Assembly: GCA_900767595.1 (NCBI GenBank)
Contig: CAAFZS010000030.1
Span: 1-22,755 of the forward strand
Direction: 5' to 3'
Source: Bacteroidales bacterium
GTDB taxonomy: Bacteria; Bacteroidota; Bacteroidia; Bacteroidales; Paludibacteraceae
Length of the DNA: 22,755 nucleotides
Shown in pieces: positions 6,531 to 16,100 of the stretch; position 1 is the first letter of the stretch; every line of letters starts with the position of its first letter. The notes beneath the pieces were generated by a model. It searched no databases and was not told the origin of the DNA. It saw only the letters and a program-made list of their open reading frames with translations. A program made the translations under genes and the position numbers.

Positions 6531-9500
6531 TTATTCTTGTTGACCCAATAGGTTATAATGAGCACCATTGAGATTGATTAGTATTCGTCCGTTGTGAAAT
6601 GTTTTTACAGGTTTGGAACAGTTTATGTTTTTAGAAAAAAGAATCTCTTTCAAGCTTACGACAGGTTCTCCTTTGGTGCCATATTCGATGGCGCCGGGAA
6701 CCGACTTCTTGACCAAAGCCTGCGGATCAAAGGGCGCGCGATAGGCACCTACTTGGTCGCGTTCGAGGGTACCGGTCAGTCCGCCTTCGTTCAGGATATC
6801 CGAGCCTACGTAGGTAGCTTTGAGCATATTCTCCGCAATGTTTTGGATATTTTTGGACGCATAGGTCGTTGTGAGCGGAGCAATAGAGATAACTTCTTTA
6901 TCAGGACCAAAAGCCATAAGGGCGGGTTGATAGGTTGTGGAGGCTGTACCTCCTAAGAAGGATACGAGTTCGTTACAAGCCGATGTCCAGTCCTCCGCAG
7001 CAACGTCGGTGAGACCTTTGCGAAGATTCATATTGGATTGGCAAGAGAAGATGTTATTGTGTCCCGTTTTGACCGCCGTGGAATCGACCAGGGATATATC
7101 TCCGCGGCGGGGGCAAGAGGAATAGTTTCCGGCAATGATATTATTGGTCAGGGAGATGTTTCCGGACATCACATAGATAGCGCCGCCCACGAAGTCAGAG
7201 GCAGAGACTCCGCTTTTGAGGCAAGAGGTATAGTTCCCGACCACGGTCGTTTGCATAAGGGTGAGTTGGGATGTTGACCCGCCTTGTAAGAAGATGGCAG
7301 AGCCTCCGGTCGTTTTATTGGCCAGGGAGGCATTGACATCAATCTTATTGTTAGCAAAGGTGCTATTCACTACCCGTACATCTGCTGAGGAAGTCGGAGC
7401 CACGACAGCAACAGAGCCTTGCGATTTATTGACATTACCGATAAAAGAAGAGCCATAGATATAGATTTTGCCGGTAGTAGTGGCATAGATGGCGGCACCT
7501 TTAGCGGCTTGGTTGTCTTGGAATAAGCTATTCTTGACTACCAAGTCTTTGTCATTCGTCATATACACGCAACCCACCATTTTGTCCGTCACATTATGTC
7601 TGAATGTGCAATGGTCGAGGGTAAGGTCTGCACGGTTGTTGCAGACAAGCCCTTGGGCTTCGGTGGTGCAATCTTCGATAATGCAGTCGGATACGTGGAG
7701 ATATAAGCCGCTACCGGCGAGGACTCCTCCGTCGGATGTAGTGACAGAGAGAGTAACGTTTTTGAAATGGATGTTGCTTATATCGAGGGTAATAAAATCG
7801 GCTAACTGGAACAGATTCGTTTTTCCGGTGATGGTGCAGTTCTTACCTATGATGACGCACGTATTGGCTATTTTGAGGGGTTCTGATCCGAAGTCATAAT
7901 CGCCTTCGACGATAATGGTATCGTTCGGTTGAATGGTTTTAGCCACTTGTCTCAATTCGTCTAAAGAGGAGACATAGTGTGTCTTTTCTCTGTCGAGAGG
8001 CAGGAGAGTGACCGTGCATACGGTAGGCAGGTGATCCGAGGGCAGGAGTGAACGGCCAAGAGTAGAAGCCGAGGTATAGTAGTCCTCCACCTCTATGTTG
8101 TGCACATAGACAAAGTCGATGAGTTTGCTTGCGCCGATGGGGTTCATTCCGGATGAGAACGTGTTGTAGGAGCCGCGAGGAGCTGTCTTGGTTACCTGTC
8201 GCGAATTGGCAAAATACACACCAAAATTAGCATGCGGGTCGTGGTCATTCGGTTCGCAGTTCATATCTCCGGTTACCACGCAAGGATAATCTCCGGCTAT
8301 CTGACGCAGTTGTTCGGTATTCACGCGAGCGCCTTCCCGAATAGAGATAGGATTGAGGTCCAAGTGAGTAGCACCAAACACGAAAATCTCGCCGGTTTGT
8401 TTATCTTTGAGTTTAGCCCAAACGGTCATACGTACATATTCGGCATCCCAAGAAGGTTTGGACGGTTTCTTGGAAGGATCGGGAGCGAGCCAGAAAGTAC
8501 CGTTTTCCAAACATTCATATTTCTCGGTACGGTAGAGCAACTCGGCTCCGCCGGCTGTTCCGCTATAGAGGAGAGTATAGGTAGAACTCAATTTTTCATT
8601 TATGTAATTATGTTGCGCTGTAGCCACTTCCTGAAGGGAAACCACATCAAAAGCCATAGTATCGCGAATCATCGTAATGACAGCATCGCGACGAGCCGAC
8701 CAAGCTTTATCGCCGGTGTCAGAAGAGGCTACCGAAGTACGGATGTTATAGGTTCCAATGCGATGCGAACCCTGTTTTACGGGACCTGCTACAGAGAGGG
8801 CATAGGTAGTGGTAATGCCGTCCCAAGAGGCGCTGATGGTGGTGGTACCTTCCTTGACAGTGGTTACCAAGCCATTAGCATCGATGGTAGCGACATCCGT
8901 ATTGGAAGATGAATATTGGATAGGGTTTTGGTTATTTCGATTATCGATAAGTGTCTCGTTAGTATATTGACTCCCGGTCGCTACTTGTACATTTTTCTTT
9001 GTGTAGAGTAGATATGGGGTAATCGTGATGGGTCCTACGACCATACGGCCATACGTATGAGTGGAAGGGTTGTCCTTAGGATAAGATAGATTAGCAATGG
9101 TTATCTTTGCGGGCACTTTAACATCTAAGGTTTTGGTAAAGACGCCAGAAACGTATGTCGGTGTCGGGTCGAACTGAACCGAGTCAACGGGTGTTCCGTT
9201 GATTTTGAGGGCTAAGATAAAGCGGGCATTGTCGTCCCCTTTCTTAGGATCGTAGCCAAATTGGCGGTAGGCGAAAGAGATGCCTTTAACGCCGCCTTCG
9301 AATTTTATTTCTTTTCTCCCTTCGGTTGTATTCTCGTCTTGTCCAAGTTCCACATACGAATTATATTTCGTTGCCGTACCTACGACGCGGCATAGCCAGA
9401 TGCCTTGTGTTTTTCCTATCGTATCGGCTGTACCGCAACGGGCGTTTCGATAAATCAAAGGCAAGTGGTTATCAAAACTGCTGATGGTAGGAGTGTAGGC

Positions 9501-9611
9501 TGAAGTAGCCGAAGGTTGATTGATATTTGCGAAGTTTTCTACAACTTCTCCCTCCGCCCGAAGGGAGAGGGAGAAGAATATAGCCATCGCACAAATAAGC
9601 GATTTTTTCAT
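6531..9611 (-). CDS. Secreted chimeric protein: sandwich and Ig modules, EEP domain, beta-helix, C-terminal tail
   Basis: This 1026-residue protein has a signal peptide (about 1-19). Residues 25-200 match the sandwich-like module repeated in the two large Ig proteins (GGVKGISFAY, then GPITITPYLLYTKK). Residues 205-276 are an Ig-like (Big_2) domain. Residues 284-535 are an EEP domain with GTYNIR (286-291), QE (327-328), ATHLDLN with His416, GDMNCEPND (448-456), DFVYV (499-503) and SDHLP (525-529), so it appears active. Residues about 560-860 form a right-handed parallel beta-helix like polymorphic outer-membrane repeats, followed by ERDQVGAYR. The end (1003-1026, NGRILINLNGAHYNLLGQQE) resembles tails of neighbouring proteins. 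It is probably surface-exposed and cuts a phosphodiester: nucleic acid, phospholipid or phosphorylated glycan. The EEP domain is paralogous to the one in the GDPD lipoprotein. It is five bases after the previous gene. Confidence 0.88.
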   Translation of the reverse strand: MKKSLICAMAIFFSLSLRAEGEVVENFANINQPSATSAYTPTISSFDNHLPLIYRNARCGTADTIGKTQGIWLCRVVGTATKYNSYVELGQDENTTEGRKEIKFEGGVKGISFAYRQFGYDPKKGDDNARFILALKINGTPVDSVQFDPTPTYVSGVFTKTLDVKVPAKITIANLSYPKDNPSTHTYGRMVVGPITITPYLLYTKKNVQVATGSQYTNETLIDNRNNQNPIQYSSSNTDVATIDANGLVTTVKEGTTTISASWDGITTTYALSVAGPVKQGSHRIGTYNIRTSVASSDTGDKAWSARRDAVITMIRDTMAFDVVSLQEVATAQHNYINEKLSSTYTLLYSGTAGGAELLYRTEKYECLENGTFWLAPDPSKKPSKPSWDAEYVRMTVWAKLKDKQTGEIFVFGATHLDLNPISIREGARVNTEQLRQIAGDYPCVVTGDMNCEPNDHDPHANFGVYFANSRQVTKTAPRGSYNTFSSGMNPIGASKLIDFVYVHNIEVEDYYTSASTLGRSLLPSDHLPTVCTVTLLPLDREKTHYVSSLDELRQVAKTIQPNDTIIVEGDYDFGSEPLKIANTCVIIGKNCTITGKTNLFQLADFITLDISNIHFKNVTLSVTTSDGGVLAGSGLYLHVSDCIIEDCTTEAQGLVCNNRADLTLDHCTFRHNVTDKMVGCVYMTNDKDLVVKNSLFQDNQAAKGAAIYATTTGKIYIYGSSFIGNVNKSQGSVAVVAPTSSADVRVVNSTFANNKIDVNASLANKTTGGSAIFLQGGSTSQLTLMQTTVVGNYTSCLKSGVSASDFVGGAIYVMSGNISLTNNIIAGNYSSCPRRGDISLVDSTAVKTGHNNIFSCQSNMNLRKGLTDVAAEDWTSACNELVSFLGGTASTTYQPALMAFGPDKEVISIAPLTTTYASKNIQNIAENMLKATYVGSDILNEGGLTGTLERDQVGAYRAPFDPQALVKKSVPGAIEYGTKGEPVVSLKEILFSKNINCSKPVKTFHNGRILINLNGAHYNLLGQQE
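9545..9576 (-). promoter_or_regulatory. Stable GC-rich hairpin in the 5' coding region of the EEP/beta-helix gene
   Basis: A perfect 10-bp inverted repeat (9545-9554 with 9567-9576) encloses a further CCC-UUC-GGG stem. In the mRNA the hairpin begins about 35 bases after the start codon and encodes the end of the signal peptide region. No U-run follows, so it is not a simple terminator. It might slow early translation or mark a processing site between the beta-helix gene and this one. Confidence 0.5.
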
Positions 9612-9616
9612 AATGA

Positions 9617-11296
9617 TTATTGCAGATACGTTTTACCGTCAAGGATAACGATTCCTTTATACAAATCGTTGACGGGTTGACCTAAAACATTGTATTTGAT
9701 ATTGGATTTACGAACAGCATTTACGTGCTTCAAAGCCGATCCGGGCGTTGCTTCAACAGCCGCAGCACCGACGCAAGTTTTAGCTGCGTCACGTTTGTAT
9801 CCGCGTTGATCTACAGAAGCATCAACTTTAGCCCAAGCGGGGAACCAAGTGTTAGCCAATTCTTGCAGGTCAGCTACAACGGCACCGTCTTGCATTGCAA
9901 GCGGGAGAAGAGTCTTGCTGCAACCACCATTATCTTTGAAGTTATCAAACGTACCAAAATATTTTTGGAAGGTTTGTACAGAATCGAGTGTACCGGCATT
10001 ATAAACAGAATATAGATCAGTTACTTTCCACGTGTTTTTGGGATCAGCAGCAGCATCCGGATAGTAGCAAACGGTACCTAACACATTATAACCTCCTGAG
10101 GTAAAGCACTCGCTCATCATCTTTTCCTCGTTACCATCTTGGTAGATAGGAGCATATTGTTTTTTCGAATTATCTTTAGGATCGGTTACAAAAGAGTTAG
10201 CAATCTTGATGGTACCTTTAGCCTCCATACGTAAGCTGGAACCGTAGCAGCAGTTCTTCGGAGAAGCAGCGATATCATGGTCATCACGTATTCCTTCGTT
10301 ATAGCCAATGGTAGAGGAAATGATGTAGAAACCTGCCACATTACCGGAGATACCTGCGCCATTGGAATAGTTGATATTGTTCAGCACGGAAGTATTGATC
10401 ATATATAAAGGACCTGCAGATATCTGCAAAGCGCCTCCGTAAGTACCAGTAGCCAGCGAAGCGTCTTTGGCTGCAATACGAGCCTCTAACGTCATACTGG
10501 GATCATCCGCATTCAAACCAAGAGCACTACCGTTATAGAAGCTGCAGCGTTCGAGAACGACTTCGGGGGTTACATAATTTTCTTTATCACCACCAACAAA
10601 ATAGTTACGCGTGCGGAGCAAACCGCCACGGCTCAGAGCGATACCATCATGTACTTCGCAATCAATCATGTGGAACTTAGAACCTACTACGGTAATGGAT
10701 TGAGAACCTTTGCAGTTAGGAGTGATATGACCATAGATATGGCAATTCTTCACAATCACCGTACCGAGGAAGGTGCGAAGAGCAGTAGCTTGGTCTTTGA
10801 AGGAGTCATAATCGTCCGATCCACCGGTTTCAGTATTATAGGTGTTGATAAGATCAAGACCTTGCAGGGTAACAACATCGTCTGCAGCGCCGGACAGATC
10901 TACGCGAATCAGCATTGGAGAGTCACCGACAGAAGGAACACCATCTTTGTTAGCATCACCATTGAAGACGGTCGGTGTAGCAGAAGGATAAACGGGAAGA
11001 GAGGTAGAAATACCCTTAGCCGAAGGATCGAAACCACCGATAATAGTAATGCCACCGGTAATAACCCAAGCCTCATTACCCGATTGGAGATTGATGTTTC
11101 CACCTTTGATAAAGATGGTATCACCAGCACCAACTAGACTCGACAATGCTTCTCTCATCATATAGACGGAGACTGCATCATCCCAACTGGAACCTTGTGC
11201 GTCGTCTTTATTAGAAGCGGGGTCGCAATAAAAGACATTTGCACTTGCGCTAAGAACAGCTGCTGCCATAAGCGCGCTTAAGAAAAGTTTTTTCAT
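9617..11296 (-). CDS. Secreted parallel beta-helix protein (choice-of-anchor Q type)
   Basis: This 559-residue protein has a signal peptide (MKKLFLSALM to about Ala19) and a mature start of the VFYCDPASNKDDAQGSSWDDA type common in Bacteroidota beta-helix surface proteins. About residues 55-450 show repeated short strands of the pectate-lyase/right-handed beta-helix kind (VVLERCSFYNGSAL, GPLYMINTSVLNN, AGFYIISSTIGYN). The segment near 500-520 (DQRGYKRDAAKTCVGAAAVE) matches the D-RG-R-GA-E signature at the end of choice-of-anchor Q domains. The last residues contain KYNVLGQPV and GIVILDGKTYL, a common Bacteroidales C-terminal tail. No catalytic site is recognised. It may be a binding or scaffold protein, or a lyase/hydrolase with an unrecognised site. 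It lies between susD and the chimeric EEP protein, whose beta-helix may be related. Confidence 0.8.
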   Translation of the reverse strand: MKKLFLSALMAAAVLSASANVFYCDPASNKDDAQGSSWDDAVSVYMMREALSSLVGAGDTIFIKGGNINLQSGNEAWVITGGITIIGGFDPSAKGISTSLPVYPSATPTVFNGDANKDGVPSVGDSPMLIRVDLSGAADDVVTLQGLDLINTYNTETGGSDDYDSFKDQATALRTFLGTVIVKNCHIYGHITPNCKGSQSITVVGSKFHMIDCEVHDGIALSRGGLLRTRNYFVGGDKENYVTPEVVLERCSFYNGSALGLNADDPSMTLEARIAAKDASLATGTYGGALQISAGPLYMINTSVLNNINYSNGAGISGNVAGFYIISSTIGYNEGIRDDHDIAASPKNCCYGSSLRMEAKGTIKIANSFVTDPKDNSKKQYAPIYQDGNEEKMMSECFTSGGYNVLGTVCYYPDAAADPKNTWKVTDLYSVYNAGTLDSVQTFQKYFGTFDNFKDNGGCSKTLLPLAMQDGAVVADLQELANTWFPAWAKVDASVDQRGYKRDAAKTCVGAAAVEATPGSALKHVNAVRKSNIKYNVLGQPVNDLYKGIVILDGKTYLQ

Positions 11297-11339
11297 AACT
11301 TTTAATTTTTTGATTGTTAAACATTTAATTTATTTACTA

Positions 11340-13133
11340 TCACCATCCCGGATTCTGCTTTAGCGCTCCGTTGGATAGGATAATTTCTTGGGTAGGAATA
11401 GGATAGAGGTAGTCACGGTCCTCGTTAAAGGTGCGCACATCCGTACCATGGCAAAGGATATTTCCTCCGTCCATACCGTTGGTCAGCCATACATCCTTAT
11501 TCAGTTCGAGGTAGGTAACACCGAACGAGAAGGGTTTATCACTTGGATCAGGGGTACTCCAAACGCAAACATCGAAGGCACTTGGATTATCGTTCTTGGT
11601 GTTGACACATCCGCTCTTGTCCGTTTTGCTCTTAGATACGCCGCCAAAGCTCATACCGGTTAGAGGTTTGGTCAGTGCCTGTCCCTCTTTCCAGCGCATG
11701 AGGTCCCAATAGCGGAAACCTTCTTGCACGAGTTCAATATCGCGTTCACGGCGAATCTCTAAGATGACACCCTTATTGCCGCCTTTGTCCACGTTAGGAT
11801 AGAGGCTTTCCATATACGGGCAGGGGTTGCCATTAGCTTCCGCCATCGACAAGTTAGGCATACCCGCACGCTCACGGAGGAGTTTGATAGACTGATCAAT
11901 GTTGGATTGTGTCAGTTCGCCTGCTTCGGCTAAGCACTCGGCGTAGTTGAGCAGAACCTCTGCGTAGCGGAAGAGGGGTACATCGCAATCTGAGTGGTTA
12001 TAGGTATCCTTATTGCGCTCCATCACATATTTGATGAGTTGGTAACCGGTGGAGGAAGTCTTGACGCTATACTTATCCGCTTCATCCTCACCCACACGAT
12101 AATAATGGGTCGGGCGCAAAACGATTTGTTCCAAACGAGGGTCGCGATTGGTCATTTCCTTACCCATCTGCATCTTGTTATAATTCTCCTGATCTGTAAA
12201 ACGGGAACCGTCAGCCATAAGGAACTGGTTAACGAAACGCTTCGTAAATCCGGGTTTACCGGTAGTAGAAGAAACGGTATAACCATTCGCATTATGGGTC
12301 AGTTTCACTTCGGCTCCGTAGTAACGGGCTAAGATGACCTCGCAGTTGCCTTCGTATTTCCCTTGGCAGAAGAGGTTACGATAGGCTCCGTAGTGAGGTC
12401 CTTCTTGGGTAAAGAGGGAATAAGCACCGGAGTTCATTAATTGGAGAGCAGCATTAGCGCCTTCCTTCAAGATGTCTTTATAGTTATCCATTCCGTGATA
12501 TTTGCGGAACGTACCCTCGAAGAGGCAGACACGCGACTTAAGAGCCATAGCCGTATAAGCATTGACGCGATAGGTACTGCCCTGTTTGGGTAACATCTCG
12601 ATGGCTTGATTGAGATCGTACAGCACGCTATCCATCACGGTAGTACGGGAAGTACGTTCGGAATAGAGTATCTCATCGTTGGAGCCCAACGTATGGCGAA
12701 CCAAGGGTACATCACCATAATAGCGTACTTTATTAAAATAGAAGTATGCACGGAAGAAATACGCCAAGCCGGTATATTGTTTCTTAGCATCCTCATTAAG
12801 ACATTGGTCCACATGCTCGAGCAGATAATTGATGTGGCGGAGCATCGTCCAATCCCATTGTGTACCGGAAGCATCCACGGGTACAATGCGGGAGCCCATC
12901 ATCTCATCGGGTAAGGTGGACGCATTTATTTCGTCACTGATTTCACCATAGAGGTCAGCTGCCGACGGGAATATCGTATAGAACTGATTGGAATATTGTT
13001 CCAATTGATCGGCTGTAGAGAAATAAAGCGCGGAACTAACGGAGTCTTTTGGATATTTATCTAAATCCTTGCATGAGGACAGATTAACCAAGCATAAGGC
13101 CGTTGTGGCAATCAATAAATATATTTTTTTCAT
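11340..13133 (-). CDS. susD: SusD/RagB-family nutrient-binding outer-membrane lipoprotein
   Basis: This 597-residue lipoprotein has the lipobox LSSC (Cys21) and the typical mature start DLDKYPKDSVSSALYFST. The N-terminal TPR-like helices (about 70-230) include AYFFRAYFYFNKVRYYGDVPL. The family hallmarks GFRYWDLMRWKEG and the terminal YLYPIPTQEIILSNGALKQN are present. SusD proteins form the hinged lid over their SusC partner and present substrate to it at the outer membrane. The gene is 20 bases after susC. It has an unusually full Shine-Dalgarno sequence (13148-13141). The ligand cannot be deduced from sequence. Locus content suggests a phosphorylated substrate, but that is inference. Confidence 0.96.
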   Translation of the reverse strand: MKKIYLLIATTALCLVNLSSCKDLDKYPKDSVSSALYFSTADQLEQYSNQFYTIFPSAADLYGEISDEINASTLPDEMMGSRIVPVDASGTQWDWTMLRHINYLLEHVDQCLNEDAKKQYTGLAYFFRAYFYFNKVRYYGDVPLVRHTLGSNDEILYSERTSRTTVMDSVLYDLNQAIEMLPKQGSTYRVNAYTAMALKSRVCLFEGTFRKYHGMDNYKDILKEGANAALQLMNSGAYSLFTQEGPHYGAYRNLFCQGKYEGNCEVILARYYGAEVKLTHNANGYTVSSTTGKPGFTKRFVNQFLMADGSRFTDQENYNKMQMGKEMTNRDPRLEQIVLRPTHYYRVGEDEADKYSVKTSSTGYQLIKYVMERNKDTYNHSDCDVPLFRYAEVLLNYAECLAEAGELTQSNIDQSIKLLRERAGMPNLSMAEANGNPCPYMESLYPNVDKGGNKGVILEIRRERDIELVQEGFRYWDLMRWKEGQALTKPLTGMSFGGVSKSKTDKSGCVNTKNDNPSAFDVCVWSTPDPSDKPFSFGVTYLELNKDVWLTNGMDGGNILCHGTDVRTFNEDRDYLYPIPTQEIILSNGALKQNPGW

Positions 13134-13140
13134 AATGGTA

Positions 13141-13148
13141 TCCTCCTT
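13141..13148 (-). promoter_or_regulatory. Strong Shine-Dalgarno sequence before susD
   Basis: AAGGAGGA lies seven bases before the susD ATG at 13133. Bacteroidota genes rarely carry a full anti-16S match, and no other gene in this window has one. This suggests raised translation of the lid lipoprotein relative to susC. Confidence 0.65.
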
Positions 13149-13153
13149 TTTTA

Positions 13154-16100
13154 TTAGAATGTTATATCCAAACCTATTGAGAAGGTTTTTGAGAAGTTAT
13201 AGACTACGCCCGTATTAGGACTTGCCGTATCGGATGACGTTGCCTGTTCAGGATCGACATATTTCGAATGTTTCTTCAGCGGCGAGAAATAGAACAAGTT
13301 CTCTCCGGAGAAGTAAATACGCAGACTTTGGATGACCTTGTTTTGTGGAATAGGAGGAGTATAACCCAGCGTCAAGTTCTTCAAGCGGAAGTAAGCTACG
13401 TTTTGCAGGTAGCGGTCATTGACAGAGCCCAAAGGACCGTTCTTTGCGTAGGCAATATATCCACGAGGACGGGGGAAGTAGGCATTCGGGTTATCCTCGC
13501 TCCATACATTGTCCATGAAGTTCGACGGGATAAACGAGCAGTACGGACGCCCGTAAGGACCCCAGAAGGCGAGAGACTCGTTACCCGGGTACCAGTCCTG
13601 GTGACCTATACCTTGGAAGAACAGGCTGAGGTCAACGCCATACCAGTTCATACCGAACTTGAAGTTATAGCTGAAACGCGGCAGGGCATTACCAATCACC
13701 TTCAAGTCTCCGTGATCGGCGAGGGTACCGGCACCCATGCTGATAGTGTCGTTACCGTCTAAATCGACGTAATGTACATCACCGGCGCGCCAACGGCACA
13801 TATCGGCATTACCTACACCTTCGGAGCAGCGTTGTCCGACAGCGGAAGTGTTATATTTCTCGCCATAGGCAGCGGCTTCCTCATCCGAGGCGAAGAGTCC
13901 GTCGGTAGTGTAACCCCAGATCTCGCCGAGGGTTTGTCCCTCGTAGAAGATATCTGTACCATCACCGAGGTCGGTATCGATGATCTTGTTGGGGTTATTG
14001 AAACGTGTTACTTTGGAAGTATAGTCGCCTATACCGAAGCTTACGCTATACTCAAAGGGTTTGCCGCAGACTTTGACTTGGTCGTTCCATCCGATGGCTA
14101 ATTCCCAACCCATGGTGCGCATATCGGAGATATTGGATTTAGGAACACCCGCACCATAGACAGCGGGCAGAGGCATACCATCCACGAGCATGTTCTTAGT
14201 GTCACGGATATACCAGTCGCCGGTGAGGTTGAGTCGGTTACGGAAGAACCCGAGGTCCCAACCTACGTCGTAGGTAGTAGCGGTCTCCCAAGTAAGGTCT
14301 TTCGCTTTAGGATCATCCTCGCGAGAGTAATAAGCGAACCCGTCACCGAACGAATACTTGTCCAGCGATTGGTTGAGGTTCATAGTCTCTATATAGGTAT
14401 AGTAGTCGTTAATGTTCTGGTTACCTAACGAACCGACGGATACACGCAGTTTACTGTTGGTCCAAACAGAAGAGACGGGTTCCCACCAATTCTCTTCGCT
14501 CATACGCCATCCCACACTACCGGAAGGGAAGAAACCCCAGCGGTTTTCTTTAGCGAAGCGGGACGAAGCGTCACCGCGAGCGGAGAACTCGATTAGGTAG
14601 CGACCTTTATAGTCATAGTTGATACGGCCGAAGAAACCGAGGGTGGACCAGTCAGCGATACTTCCATCGGAAACCGTTACTTCGCCGGAGGCTAAGTTAA
14701 AGGCATTGAGGTCTTCGGAAGCGAGGTCCTGTTTACGCATCTTCATGCTATTGTTCAGCCATGTCTCGTATTGTCCACCGACCATGATGGTCAAGTGGTG
14801 GGCATCCTTGAAGGTATCCTCGTAGGTGGCATAGACATTGACGTTATGGTCATTGACGCGATAGTGCTGCTCTTGATAATAATCGGCTTGGCTACCGGTG
14901 GTCATCCATTCGATTACACCCACCTGCTGCGAATAGGGCACATTCACTTGGCGGTTATGATACTCACGATAGCGGAAAGTGTATGTATATTCGGCAGCAA
15001 TCATGAGTTGTTTAATGGGAGTGATCTCAAAGCGTTGGGTCGTACGGAACTCGCGTTCCATATTCTCGTTCTTGTGTTTGTTATAGAGCAGGGTTGCGGA
15101 GTGTCCGTCCATAACGGTAGAAGACGTATTCGAGTTAGGGTTGATATACGTTGCGGTACCGTCAGGGTTGGTAGCAGGTACATTAGGCAAGGCGTGCACA
15201 TACGTTTTCTTTAATGTATTAGCGAGGTCACTTGTACCCGGATAACAACGTTTGCTATAGAAGTAACTGGTGTTGTTCGAGAAACGCAGCCAGTTGGTTA
15301 TCTTCGCATTCACCTTGGTACGGAAACTGAGGTTGTCATACATATCGTCAGCCACTTTAATGGCACCATCCTGGTGATAGTAACGACCGGAAACATAGTA
15401 GTCCACTTTATCCGTTCCGCCTTTGATGGCCAGGTTATGTTCATGTTGCAAACGTGTCTGTTTATAGACATGGTTATACCAATCGAAGTTAGCGTAATAC
15501 TTGTATTGGCCATTCGGTTGCGCGATAACCCAAGGGCGAGAGGGGTCTTCTACTTTATCGTTTATACGGTCATAAAGCATTTGGAAGTCCTCTTCGGTAT
15601 AGTTCGTGTAGGCAGTACCATCGTACGCCATCTTGAACATATCGTTGATCTTTGTACTCCAGTAACCGGTAGTGATATAATCGGTGGAGGTAGTGTTTTG
15701 GCTCCAACCTACACGGCCGCTATAGGAGACGGAAGCCTTCCCTTCCTGTCCTCTCTTAGTAGTAATAAGGATTACGCCTGCGCTCGCACGCGCACCATAA
15801 ACAGCGGCTGCCGAAGCATCTTTCAAGATGGAAACGGAAGCAATATCGTTAGCGTTTAAGCGCGATAGGCTACCCTCTACTCCATCAATGAGCACGAGAG
15901 GAGTAGCACCTGATGTCAGGGACGACACGCCACGAATATTAATGTCGTATCCCGCAGCGGGGTCACCACTGGAGGGAGCGATGTTCAGACTGGGGTCTGC
16001 ACCTTGTAAGGCTTGCACAGCGGAAGGTACAGGACGGGCATTGACTGTCTTCTCGTCGATCGTAGCTACGGCACCGGTCAGGTTCACTTTCTTCTGGGTA

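Noticed and set aside
8232..8912. A 226-codon plus-strand open frame
   Set aside because: It lies fully antisense to the EEP domain of the 6531-9611 gene, whose motifs are clear. Its translation shows no recognisable domain.
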